5,739 nt of DNA from Bacteroidota bacterium (GCA_024643595.1 JAHEMS010000118.1:3312-9050); one strand, 5' to 3'; counted from the stretch's first letter, positions 1-5,326 are shown. The notes: generated from the sequence alone by a model not told the origin. A program made the numbers and translations.

Positions 1-206
1 TTGCCCTCTCCCCGGAAAAGATGGCGATATTTCAAAATGCGGAAGAAAGTATTCTGCACGAGGTCTTCACTGAGTTCCTGCCTCTTACACGAGCCATAAA
101 AGAATCCATATAATGGCCTTTTATAGCGTTCAAAGAGCAAGCCCATCTTGTCCAGGTCACCTTCTTTGACCTTCAGCATCAAAAAATTATCAGAAAGCGC
201 TTCCAA
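1..206 (-). CDS. ECF-type RNA polymerase sigma factor, N-terminal part (cut by window edge)
   Basis: Translating the minus strand gives an open frame that runs off the window start after about 68 codons. It reads LMLKVKEGDLDKMGLLFERY, then a short stretch, then LSEDLVQNTFFRILKYRHLF. This is the sigma-70 region 2 pattern of extracytoplasmic-function sigma factors: an acidic helix, an F-x-R-Y motif, then DLVQxxFxRxxK, which in the family contacts core polymerase and the -10 DNA. Region 4 lies outside the window. The start is uncertain. An in-frame TAG sits at 216-218. The only ATG (177-179) would begin at MLKVKEG, cutting into the conserved first helix, so I prefer the TTG at 204-206 (M-EALSDNFLMLKV); a TTG at 210-212 is also possible. 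No Shine-Dalgarno sequence or anti-sigma gene is visible. The gene diverges from the GH16 gene, which makes that operon a possible but unproven target. Confidence 0.85.
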   Translation of the reverse strand, partial: MEALSDNFLMLKVKEGDLDKMGLLFERYKRPLYGFFYGSCKRQELSEDLVQNTFFRILKYRHLFRGEG

Positions 207-293
207 ATGCAACGTCTATTCAAACAGGGAAACTGAAGGTACATAAAATGGTTACAGTAATTATTCTAATTTTATTCTATCGATTCCATTCTT
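207..293. promoter_or_regulatory. Divergent intergenic region between sigma factor and GH16 genes
   Basis: This 87-base AT-rich gap must hold the starts of both divergent genes unless their promoters lie inside the coding regions. For the rightward gene there is a partial Bacteroidota -7 match, TAATTTTA at 267-274 (consensus TAnnTTTG, last base differs), with no TTTG at the expected distance upstream. No good leftward match was found. The absence of a clear housekeeping promoter is compatible with use of an alternative sigma factor, but that is speculation. Confidence 0.3.
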
Positions 294-1082
294 ATGAAGA
301 AAATGCTTCCATTCTACATTCTAATTGTTACTGTACACCTCTTCCGTTGTTCAGAGAAAAAGCCGGTATGGTCAGATGAGTTTGAGCAAATGGGCGCACC
401 TGATAGTTCAAAATGGGAATATGACATAGGTGATGGCTGTCCTGGATGTGGTTGGGGAAATAATGAAGCGCAGTTTTATACTACAGACTCCAAAAATTCC
501 AGAGTAGAAAATGGTTATCTGATTATCGAAGTACATAAAGATTCAATTAGCGGCAAAGCGTATAGCTCCTCCCGTATGGTAAGTAGGACTAACGGTGATT
601 GGCTTTATGGGCGTATTGAAGTAAAGGCAAAATTACCTAAGGGCAAAGGCACCTGGCCCGCTATATGGATGCTTTCTACCGAAAATAAGTATGGAAGATG
701 GCCGGCCAGTGGGGAGATCGACATCATGGAACACGTTGGATATGATCCCGGCGTGATTCATGGCACTATTCATACTGAATCCTACAATCATAGAAAAGGC
801 ACCCAGAAAGAAGGTAAAATTATTATTGAAGATTGTATGGATGAATTTCATATCTATGCCATCGACTGGTCAAGAGAAAAAATTGATTTCTTTGTAGATA
901 ACAAGCTTTATCACACGGTATCAAGAAATCACAATGACGATTTTAAAGAATGGCCTTTTGATCAACAATTCCATTTGATATTGAACGTTGCCGTTGGAGG
1001 TGATTGGGGCGGTAAAGAAGGTATCGATGATACCATCTGGCCACAACGCATGGAGGTTGATTACGTAAGAGTATTTCAATAG
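294..1082 (+). CDS. Secreted GH16 family beta-glucanase (laminarinase-like), probable lipoprotein
   Basis: The 262-residue protein is a glycoside hydrolase family 16 enzyme, most like the endo-1,3-beta-glucanase (laminarinase) group; these cleave internal beta-1,3 or mixed-linkage glucan bonds with retention of configuration. The family signature is intact: GEIDIMEHVG at 140-149, giving E141 as nucleophile, D143 as helper and E146 as acid/base. Other family hallmarks are GWGNNEAQFYT (53-63), GTWPAIWML (119-127) and the closing NVAVGGDWGG (231-240) and VDYVRVFQ (255-262). It is a single catalytic domain with no carbohydrate-binding module. A short hydrophobic N-terminus ends in LFRC (16-19). 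Cysteine 19 followed by S-E suggests lipid attachment, but arginine at -1 is atypical for a lipobox, so simple secretion is possible. ATG at 294 was chosen because it gives MKKM; ATG at 303 is in frame. The next gene follows after 11 bases, probably in the same transcript. Exact substrate cannot be read from sequence alone. Confidence 0.93.
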   Translation: MKKMLPFYILIVTVHLFRCSEKKPVWSDEFEQMGAPDSSKWEYDIGDGCPGCGWGNNEAQFYTTDSKNSRVENGYLIIEVHKDSISGKAYSSSRMVSRTNGDWLYGRIEVKAKLPKGKGTWPAIWMLSTENKYGRWPASGEIDIMEHVGYDPGVIHGTIHTESYNHRKGTQKEGKIIIEDCMDEFHIYAIDWSREKIDFFVDNKLYHTVSRNHNDDFKEWPFDQQFHLILNVAVGGDWGGKEGIDDTIWPQRMEVDYVRVFQ

Positions 1083-1093
1083 CAAATAATACC

Positions 1094-1522
1094 ATGAAAA
1101 ATCTGACGATAATTGTGTTCCTTATTTCAGCCACCTATTGCTCTGGCCAGTCCCTTGCAGCTGAGCAAGTACATCAACTTCATAAGAAAAAGTTCCTATG
1201 GATGACTAACAAAAATTATGATTCGTTGAATTGGGTAACAGATGAAGCTCTTAAATTCATTCATTCGAACGGGTGGACCCAAACTAAGCACGATCTAATT
1301 GAAGACCTGAAATCAGACAAGCTTAACTATACGTCCATTGACGTTCAGGAGTCCGCGGTATCCATCTTCAATAATCAAACCGCAGTGGTTATTGGTAAGG
1401 GGACTTTCAAAGGCCTTATGCCTGATAAATCAGAATTTAATGTTGCCCTTATCTATACGGAGGTATATATCAAATCAAAAAAGCAGTGGAAGCTGGTGAG
1501 TCGTCATGCCTGTAAGCCCTAG
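1094..1522 (+). CDS. Secreted NTF2-like (DUF4440/SnoaL-type) small protein
   Basis: The 142-residue protein starts with a signal peptide (hydrophobic residues 4-14, probable cleavage after SGQ at 17-19). What follows resembles the NTF2-like fold of the DUF4440 group: a helical start, then FIHSNGWTQTKHDLIEDLKS (55-74), a strand region with TAVVIGKGTFKG (96-107), and the closing strands YTEVYIKSKKQWKLVSRHAC (121-140). The motifs xTHxxGxxxTKxxLIxDLKSG and YTEVxxKxxxxWxLVSRHAC are what I recall from family members. The fold is a cone-shaped barrel used by many enzymes and ligand-binding proteins; no catalytic set can be assigned, so the function is unknown. It is only 11 bases behind the GH16 gene and likely co-transcribed, hence perhaps a periplasmic accessory, but such proteins occur in many contexts. 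Its stop codon is two bases from that of the convergent next gene. Confidence 0.8.
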   Translation: MKNLTIIVFLISATYCSGQSLAAEQVHQLHKKKFLWMTNKNYDSLNWVTDEALKFIHSNGWTQTKHDLIEDLKSDKLNYTSIDVQESAVSIFNNQTAVVIGKGTFKGLMPDKSEFNVALIYTEVYIKSKKQWKLVSRHACKP

Positions 1523-1530
1523 ACTTACAG
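1510..1530. other. Inverted repeat spanning two convergent stop codons (possible weak bidirectional terminator)
   Basis: CTGTAAG (1510-1516) and CTTACAG (1524-1530) are perfect reverse complements around a seven-base loop. The structure contains the stop codon of the NTF2-like gene (1520-1522) in the loop and the stop codon of the minus-strand gene (1525-1527) in the right arm. Neither strand has a T-tract after the stem, so it is not a standard intrinsic terminator. It could still slow polymerase or protect transcript ends, or be chance. Confidence 0.35.
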
Positions 1531-2118
1531 CTTACGATATTCAAGTAACTTGTTTCGCTCATTCTGCAATTCGCGGGAAAGTTTGGTCTGCTTTTCCATT
1601 GATTTCTTTTTAAAATCATCAAATTCATGAGCAATGGAGTCAGCAATGACCGTCTTTTCCTTTACAAGGCTATTTGCAATTTTTACTCGCGCATAGGCCA
1701 TGCTTAGAATAAACACTAAAGCAGCTACGATGATCGTAGTGAGCAAAATAAATACAGTTTTAGAAAATGGTATCCCAAAAACAGAAATGTGCGTACTATC
1801 ATAAACAATATCCTTCATGGATGCTTCCTGAACTTGAATGGAATTCCGCATCGTGGTTAACTCCTCTTTCAAATTGGCAATTTCCATTTCAGCAGTAAGT
1901 CGTAGTTCTTCTTTTTTTGCCATTGAGTCTTTGACTATTTTCCAAACTTTATCAAGAGCAACCTCTTTAATGACTTTATAATCTTTGAATGTTTGCGCGG
2001 CTGCCTTCATCTCTTTAAACCGATCTTCCAGATTGAGATTGTCTTCTTCCGGTTTTTCTACGGATTGCGAATAGGCTAGTGAACTACTTAGTAAGAATAA
2101 TAAAAGGACAGTTCTCAT
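1525..2118 (-). CDS. Signal-peptide, coiled-coil, single-pass membrane protein of unknown function
   Basis: The 197-residue protein has a clear architecture and no recognisable catalytic domain. Residues 1-18 form a signal peptide (MRTVLLLFLL, cleavage near AYSQS). Residues 21-105 are charged and helical with heptad-like spacing (EDRFKEMKAA, ELRLTAEMEIANLKEELTTM), probably a periplasmic coiled coil. A membrane helix lies at about 121-144 (TVFILLTTIIVAALVFILSM). Residues 146-197 are a second highly charged helix (FDDFKKKSMEKQTKLSRELQ), predicted to face the cytoplasm. I recall Bacteroidota proteins with this layout (including the YKVIKE-like segment) that carry the database name tRNA (guanine-N1)-methyltransferase; nothing here resembles a TrmD methyltransferase, so that label should not be transferred. 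It could be a structural or envelope-spanning sensor protein. The gene has its own promoter candidate just upstream and appears monocistronic. Confidence 0.8.
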   Translation of the reverse strand: MRTVLLLFLLSSSLAYSQSVEKPEEDNLNLEDRFKEMKAAAQTFKDYKVIKEVALDKVWKIVKDSMAKKEELRLTAEMEIANLKEELTTMRNSIQVQEASMKDIVYDSTHISVFGIPFSKTVFILLTTIIVAALVFILSMAYARVKIANSLVKEKTVIADSIAHEFDDFKKKSMEKQTKLSRELQNERNKLLEYRKL

Positions 2119-2132
2119 ACATTAACTTTCAA

Positions 2133-2164
2133 CAATAATAGGATCGATTAAAAAATGATTCAAA
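2133..2164 (-). promoter_or_regulatory. Candidate Bacteroidota-type promoter for the coiled-coil membrane protein gene
   Basis: On the minus strand, TTTG (plus positions 2161-2164) is followed after exactly 20 bases by TATTATTG (plus 2133-2140), a one-mismatch version of the -7 consensus TAnnTTTG. The box ends 14 bases before the start codon, so the leader would be under about 10 bases, short but workable for a phylum that rarely relies on Shine-Dalgarno pairing. The match is inferred by eye. Confidence 0.45.
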
Positions 2165-2176
2165 CAAATTCAAACA
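2158..2176. repeat. Tandem direct repeat, two copies of ATTCAAACA at 10-base period
   Basis: ATTCAAACA occurs at 2158-2166 and again at 2168-2176, one helical turn apart, and the first copy contains the putative -33 element (CAAA on the plus strand). Same-face spacing over a promoter is the arrangement expected of an operator for a dimeric regulator, but in AT-rich sequence two short copies may be chance. Confidence 0.4.
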
Positions 2177-2375
2177 GATTAACAATTACTACGATAAGAC
2201 GGGCAATTACAAGGCCGAATGAAATCTGAATCAATCAGTTTAAAAAAATATTACTAGAATAATAATGGCAAATGTGATGAATCAATGGGAAAATCCCAAT
2301 TAATAAAGCGTCGATTTTATCGCTAAACTTACACGAAAAATACATGCTCAATACAGAAATCAAACTTAGTGTAAA

Positions 2376-3344
2376 TCAATTTTCAATACTCTCATGGTCA
2401 CGAGCTTTAACAGACTTTTCCTTCCACTGAAGTATTTCCTTTTTTCGTTGCTCTATTTCTTTTTCAGAGGGCCTATAATTAATTAATGTCTTTAGGTCGG
2501 GCTGGCCTGCATCAACCCAGGCGGTAAACCAGATGTCACCTGTCAACTTAATACTGGAGCGAAACTGACGCTCCACCATACCCGAAAGCATTTCATGATA
2601 TTTTCTTGCATAAGATTCAGAAACAACTTTTATCGTCTGTTTTCCCTTTGTTTCGAAATTGAATTTTTCATTTCCATTCAATTCATACAGCCTTCTTTCG
2701 AACTGCAATACGGAATCAACAGCTTGATTGGATTTTAAAACTACCTGCCAGGCTGCCAGTTGTACATTTTCTATATGCTTAGCTTTGCCAACAAAAAAAT
2801 CATATTGTTCAAAGTACAGTTCTGGTAAACGTGATTCCCAGAAACCATGAATTCCAATTTGATCCGTTAATTGCCCATCATAATTCTTTGTTGTGTGGAG
2901 GGGCACATGCGCATCTGAAACGTAATGACCTAAATCTGAAGAAGCCCGCAATATCCAATCAGGATCTTTAATTAGAAATGCCTCTTTGAGTTGAAGATAA
3001 ACACGATATATATGCCAGGGGACAATCCCACGCGATTGAAGGGAATCTTCGCCAAATTGCATAACCGCATCAGTCCAATAGTGAGGCAGTTTGTATATGG
3101 CACTGTCTCCATAATCATCCAGATCGATGAAATGTCGAGAACCTTCCTCTGCTATCGTGTACCTTCGCTTATCTGGATTTACTGCCGCTTCTGTAATGTA
3201 ATCGATGTTTTTCTTATAAAACACTGACATCGAGGGAGGCAGCGTAAAAACGGCAAGCTGATTAATCTTTTTATGCGCAAAGAATCCCCAACTGCTACAA
3301 AGTATCGCTATGCCCACTAAAATAATTTTTAATAAACTGGCCAT
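2376..3344 (-). CDS. Secreted zinc-dependent phospholipase C / S1-P1 nuclease-fold hydrolase
   Basis: The 322-residue protein carries the trinuclear-zinc ligand set of the phospholipase C/S1-P1 nuclease superfamily, which hydrolyses phosphodiester bonds in phospholipids or nucleic acids. The visible ligands are W19 and H24 (WGFFAH), probably D58 (NPDKRR), H71 (RHFIDLD), H140 and D144 (HYVSD), H150, H166 and E170 (HGFWE). The H-x3-D-x5-H and H-x3-E spacings equal those of Bacillus cereus phospholipase C (H118, D122, H128; H142, E146). In the family the mature protein begins with the zinc-binding tryptophan; here a signal peptide of 18 residues ending in CSS places W19 at the new N-terminus. 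C16 is not in a good lipobox, so lipidation is unlikely. The C-terminal 35 residues are highly charged and outside the core. No type IX sorting domain is seen. Phospholipase versus nuclease activity cannot be decided from sequence. It diverges from the aminopeptidase gene across 30 bases. Confidence 0.88.
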   Translation of the reverse strand: MASLLKIILVGIAILCSSWGFFAHKKINQLAVFTLPPSMSVFYKKNIDYITEAAVNPDKRRYTIAEEGSRHFIDLDDYGDSAIYKLPHYWTDAVMQFGEDSLQSRGIVPWHIYRVYLQLKEAFLIKDPDWILRASSDLGHYVSDAHVPLHTTKNYDGQLTDQIGIHGFWESRLPELYFEQYDFFVGKAKHIENVQLAAWQVVLKSNQAVDSVLQFERRLYELNGNEKFNFETKGKQTIKVVSESYARKYHEMLSGMVERQFRSSIKLTGDIWFTAWVDAGQPDLKTLINYRPSEKEIEQRKKEILQWKEKSVKARDHESIEN

Positions 3345-3374
3345 CCGATTACTTTTAACTTAAAGTTATGCATC
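3345..3374. promoter_or_regulatory. 30-base divergent control region with a 13-base palindrome
   Basis: Only 30 bases separate the start codons of the phospholipase-like gene (minus) and the aminopeptidase gene (plus). Within them, TAACTTAAAGTTA (3356-3368) is a perfect inverted repeat with 6-base arms around one base. Weak -7-like boxes exist on both strands: TACTTTTA (3350-3357, plus) and TAACTTTA (plus 3361-3368, minus strand), each differing from TAnnTTTG in the last base; neither has a proper TTTG at -33. Promoter elements must therefore extend into the coding starts. A palindrome here could be an operator acting on both genes, or AT-rich coincidence. Confidence 0.4.
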
Positions 3375-4979
3375 ATGACAAAAATTTTCATTGCCCTGTT
3401 TTTTGCTTGCTCTGTGGCACTGGCATCCGATCCTTATCCAAAAAATCCAGCTATAGATGTCATTCACTATATCTTTCAAATAGAGGTAAATGACTTAACG
3501 GATGTAATCGCCGGAAAAGCATCTATTACTATACAATTTAAAAAAGCAATCGAAGAATTCGAACTCGATCTCTATAATCAAGACTCTTCAGGCAAAGGAA
3601 TGGAGGTGAAGGGAGTAGCCTGGAATGGGAAACAACTATCTTTTACGCATAGGAATAACCGCCTAAAAATCTTACTGCCTGTTCCAACCAAGCCAGGTGA
3701 TGAATTTTTATTTGTAATTGAATACAAGGGTATTCCAAAGGACGGTTTCATCATAGGCAATAATAAGTATGGCGATCGCGGCTTCTTTGGTGACAACTGG
3801 CCCAATCGAGGACATCATTGGCTTCCCGTTGTTGACCATCCCAGTGATAAATCAGCGGTGGATTTCATCATCATAGCGCCATTACACTATTCGGTGGTGG
3901 CCAATGGAATAAAACTTGAAGAAAGCCCGATTGATCATAAGAGAAAACTTACCCATTGGCATGAAGAAGTTCCAATTCCCGTTAAGGTGATGGTTGCCGG
4001 CATAGCACGCTTTGCTGTTCAGTTTGCTGGTAAGGTAGACGATATTCCGGTTGAAAGCTGGGTGTATCCTCAAAATAGACTGGAAGGGTTTGATGATTAC
4101 GCGGTAGCCGTTAATGTCCTTGATTATTTTCACAACCACATAGGCCCTTACCCTTATAAAAAGTTAGCCAATGTGCAATCCAAAACACGCTGGGGTGGAT
4201 TGGAGAATGCAAACGCTATTTTCTATTCAGAAAACTCGGTAACTGGACTGGGAAGTAGTGAAGAACTAATAGCTCATGAAGAAGCTCACCAATGGTTTGG
4301 CAACTCCGTTTCAGAAAAGGATTGGCATCACGTATGGCTTAGTGAAAGCTTCGCGACCTATTTTGCCAAACTATATCTTGAAAATACTTACGGGCAAGAG
4401 TGCCTCGACTCCTTACAAAAAGAAGATCGCGTGGAGGTGGTTGCTTATTACCGAAAAAATGCAACGCCCATTATAGATACAACTATTATGGACATTAATA
4501 CAGTGTTAAATACCAATACCTATCAGAAAGGCGGATGGGTTTTGCATATGTTAAGACAAGAGCTAGGCGATCCGATCTTTTGGAAAGGAGTTCGTGAATA
4601 TTATTCAAGTTTTCGTAACAGAAATGCCATAACTGAAGACTTTCAAAAGATCATGGAGGAGGTTTCCGGGAAAGACCTTAGCTTATTTTTTAAACAATGG
4701 CTTTACCAGCCCGGACATCCGAAAATTTCAGGCAGGTGGAGTTATGATAATAAGACTAAATCGTTGGTTATTGATTTATTACAAAGCCAAAAAGAGGGCC
4801 CTTTCCAATTTCCCCTGGACCTGGAGTGGACTGAAAAAGATGGGGCAAGGGAAATAAAGACTGTCCGCGTTACTTCAAAATCCAATAAATTCAAGATTCC
4901 CACGGCAGTTTCTCCTATTAACCTTGTATTAGACCCAGGCACAAAACTCTTATTCGAAGGGTCAATATCTCAAAAATGA
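3375..4979 (+). CDS. Secreted M1 family zinc aminopeptidase
   Basis: The 534-residue protein is an M1 (gluzincin) metallopeptidase, a family that removes N-terminal amino acids from peptides. A signal peptide (MTKIFIALFFACSVALA, cleavage before SDPYP) predicts export to the periplasm or outside. Residues 20-215 form the N-terminal beta domain. The catalytic domain has the exopeptidase motif as GGLEN (274-278, usual form GxMEN), the zinc site HEEAH (301-305; H301, H305, catalytic E302) followed after 18 residues by the third ligand E324 (WLSESFATYF), and Y383 in NTYQKGG as the transition-state tyrosine. QWLYQPGHPKI (441-451) leads into a short C-terminal beta-sandwich. It lacks the long C-terminal helical domain of PepN-type members, so it is a compact form. 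No anchor or type IX sorting tail is seen. HEEAH and GGLEN differ slightly from the common HELAH and GAMEN, but all metal ligands are present. An out-of-frame ATG lies 7 bases upstream of the chosen start. Confidence 0.92.
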   Translation: MTKIFIALFFACSVALASDPYPKNPAIDVIHYIFQIEVNDLTDVIAGKASITIQFKKAIEEFELDLYNQDSSGKGMEVKGVAWNGKQLSFTHRNNRLKILLPVPTKPGDEFLFVIEYKGIPKDGFIIGNNKYGDRGFFGDNWPNRGHHWLPVVDHPSDKSAVDFIIIAPLHYSVVANGIKLEESPIDHKRKLTHWHEEVPIPVKVMVAGIARFAVQFAGKVDDIPVESWVYPQNRLEGFDDYAVAVNVLDYFHNHIGPYPYKKLANVQSKTRWGGLENANAIFYSENSVTGLGSSEELIAHEEAHQWFGNSVSEKDWHHVWLSESFATYFAKLYLENTYGQECLDSLQKEDRVEVVAYYRKNATPIIDTTIMDINTVLNTNTYQKGGWVLHMLRQELGDPIFWKGVREYYSSFRNRNAITEDFQKIMEEVSGKDLSLFFKQWLYQPGHPKISGRWSYDNKTKSLVIDLLQSQKEGPFQFPLDLEWTEKDGAREIKTVRVTSKSNKFKIPTAVSPINLVLDPGTKLLFEGSISQK

Positions 4980-5019
4980 GGGCCATATCTTTGCAATTCT
5001 AATTATTGCCCTTATTTTT
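4977..5019 (+). terminator. Terminator-like hairpin at the aminopeptidase stop, overlapping the rpsT promoter
   Basis: TGAGGGC (4977-4983, starting with the stop codon itself) pairs with GCCCTTA (5008-5014) through seven pairs including one G-T, followed inside by a C-T mismatch and three more pairs (ATA 4985-4987 with TAT 5004-5006). Five T residues follow at 5015-5019. The long loop makes it weaker than the rpsT terminator downstream. No other terminator for the aminopeptidase gene is visible before rpsT. Confidence 0.4.
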
Positions 5020-5020
5020 G
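4990..5020 (+). promoter_or_regulatory. rpsT promoter, Bacteroidota primary-sigma type
   Basis: TTTG at 4990-4993 and TATTTTTG at 5013-5020 are separated by exactly 19 bases and match the Bacteroidota -33/-7 consensus (TTTG, then TAnnTTTG) without mismatch; the base after the -7 box is C, also as expected. Transcription should start near 5026, giving a leader of roughly 17 bases before the rpsT ATG at 5043. The leader is A-rich (TTTGAAAAAACC) and has no Shine-Dalgarno sequence. This is the best promoter in the window and fits a highly expressed ribosomal protein gene. Confidence 0.75.
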
Positions 5021-5042
5021 CGTTCCGTTTGAAAAAACCATT

Positions 5043-5297
5043 ATGGCAAATCATAAATCAGCAGAAAAAAGGATCAGGGCTAATGAAGCAAAACGCGTGA
5101 AAAATCGCTATCAGGCTAAATCTACCCGTACCCAGATTAAGAAATTAACAAGTGCTACCAAGAAGGATGAGGCTCAGGCTCTTTTGAAAGAAGTTTCTTC
5201 CATGATTGATAAACTTGCTAAAAATAATGTGATCCATTGGAAAAAGGCTGCCAATCAAAAATCAAAGCTTACCAAGCGTGTAAACGCGCTGGCCTGA
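5043..5297 (+). CDS. rpsT: Small ribosomal subunit protein S20 (bS20)
   Basis: The 84-residue, strongly basic protein begins MANHKSAEKRIRANEAKR, the hallmark N-terminus of bS20, and continues with the alternating Lys/Arg/Ala-rich helices of the family (KNRYQAKSTRTQIKKL; MIDKLAKNNVIHWKKAANQK; SKLTKRVNALA). Length is normal for the family. S20 binds 16S rRNA early in 30S assembly, near the bottom of the body. The ATG at 5043 is the only start that gives the conserved MANHKSA. The gene stands as its own unit: a near-perfect promoter ends 22 bases upstream and a strong intrinsic terminator begins 29 bases after the stop. Nothing unusual is seen in the protein. Confidence 0.98.
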   Translation: MANHKSAEKRIRANEAKRVKNRYQAKSTRTQIKKLTSATKKDEAQALLKEVSSMIDKLAKNNVIHWKKAANQKSKLTKRVNALA

Positions 5298-5326
5298 TCA
5301 AATAAGCAAAAGATAAGTTCATTTTT

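Larger units (their letters stand above)
2119..2375. other. AT-rich intergenic region between two minus-strand genes
   Basis: This 257-base stretch holds no convincing open reading frame. Reading toward the downstream minus-strand gene it contains, in order: the inverted pair TTACAC (2329-2334) / GTGTAA (2369-2374) next to the phospholipase-like stop; a TAnnTTTG match on the minus strand (TAAGTTTG, 2361-2368) without a well-spaced TTTG partner; AGCG/CGCT arms (2307-2324) followed on the minus strand by a TTTATTAATT stretch, a possible weak terminator; a small hairpin TGGGA-AAA-TCCCA at 2286-2298; and finally the direct repeats and promoter candidate listed separately. None of the small hairpins is strong. 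Confidence 0.4.

Noticed and set aside
633..1134. Antisense open frames on the minus strand opposite the GH16 gene (633-851, 943-1134)
   Set aside because: They lie wholly or mostly inside a well-supported gene on the other strand and their translations show no recognisable family or domain pattern.
294..1522. Polysaccharide utilisation locus
   Set aside because: A GH16 gene alone is insufficient; no SusC, SusD, other glycosidase or transporter gene is visible in the window.
1525..2118. tRNA (guanine-N1)-methyltransferase label for the coiled-coil membrane protein
   Set aside because: It has a signal peptide, one membrane helix and coiled coils but nothing like the TrmD knot fold or its motifs.
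2286..2298. Hairpin TGGGA-AAA-TCCCA as terminator of the phospholipase-like gene
   Set aside because: The stem has only five pairs with a three-base loop, and no T-tract follows on the minus strand; it also lies about 80 bases past the stop.
2991..3227. Plus-strand open frame opposite the phospholipase-like gene
   Set aside because: It is fully antisense to a gene with an intact zinc-ligand set and encodes no recognisable domain.
3368..3375. Upstream ATG at 3368 as start of the aminopeptidase or as a regulatory upstream frame
   Set aside because: It is out of frame with the M1 protein, and a short overlapping frame from it has no supporting feature; the ATG at 3375 gives a normal signal peptide.
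3578..4942. Other-frame open frames inside the aminopeptidase gene (3578-3805, 3882-4139, 4276-4476, 4742-4942)
   Set aside because: All are shadows of the M1 coding frame, with no plausible protein features or initiation context.
4986..4993. TATCTTTG as an additional rpsT -7 box
   Set aside because: It matches TAnnTTTG but has no TTTG 19-21 bases upstream; its TTTG fits better as the -33 element of the 5013-5020 box.
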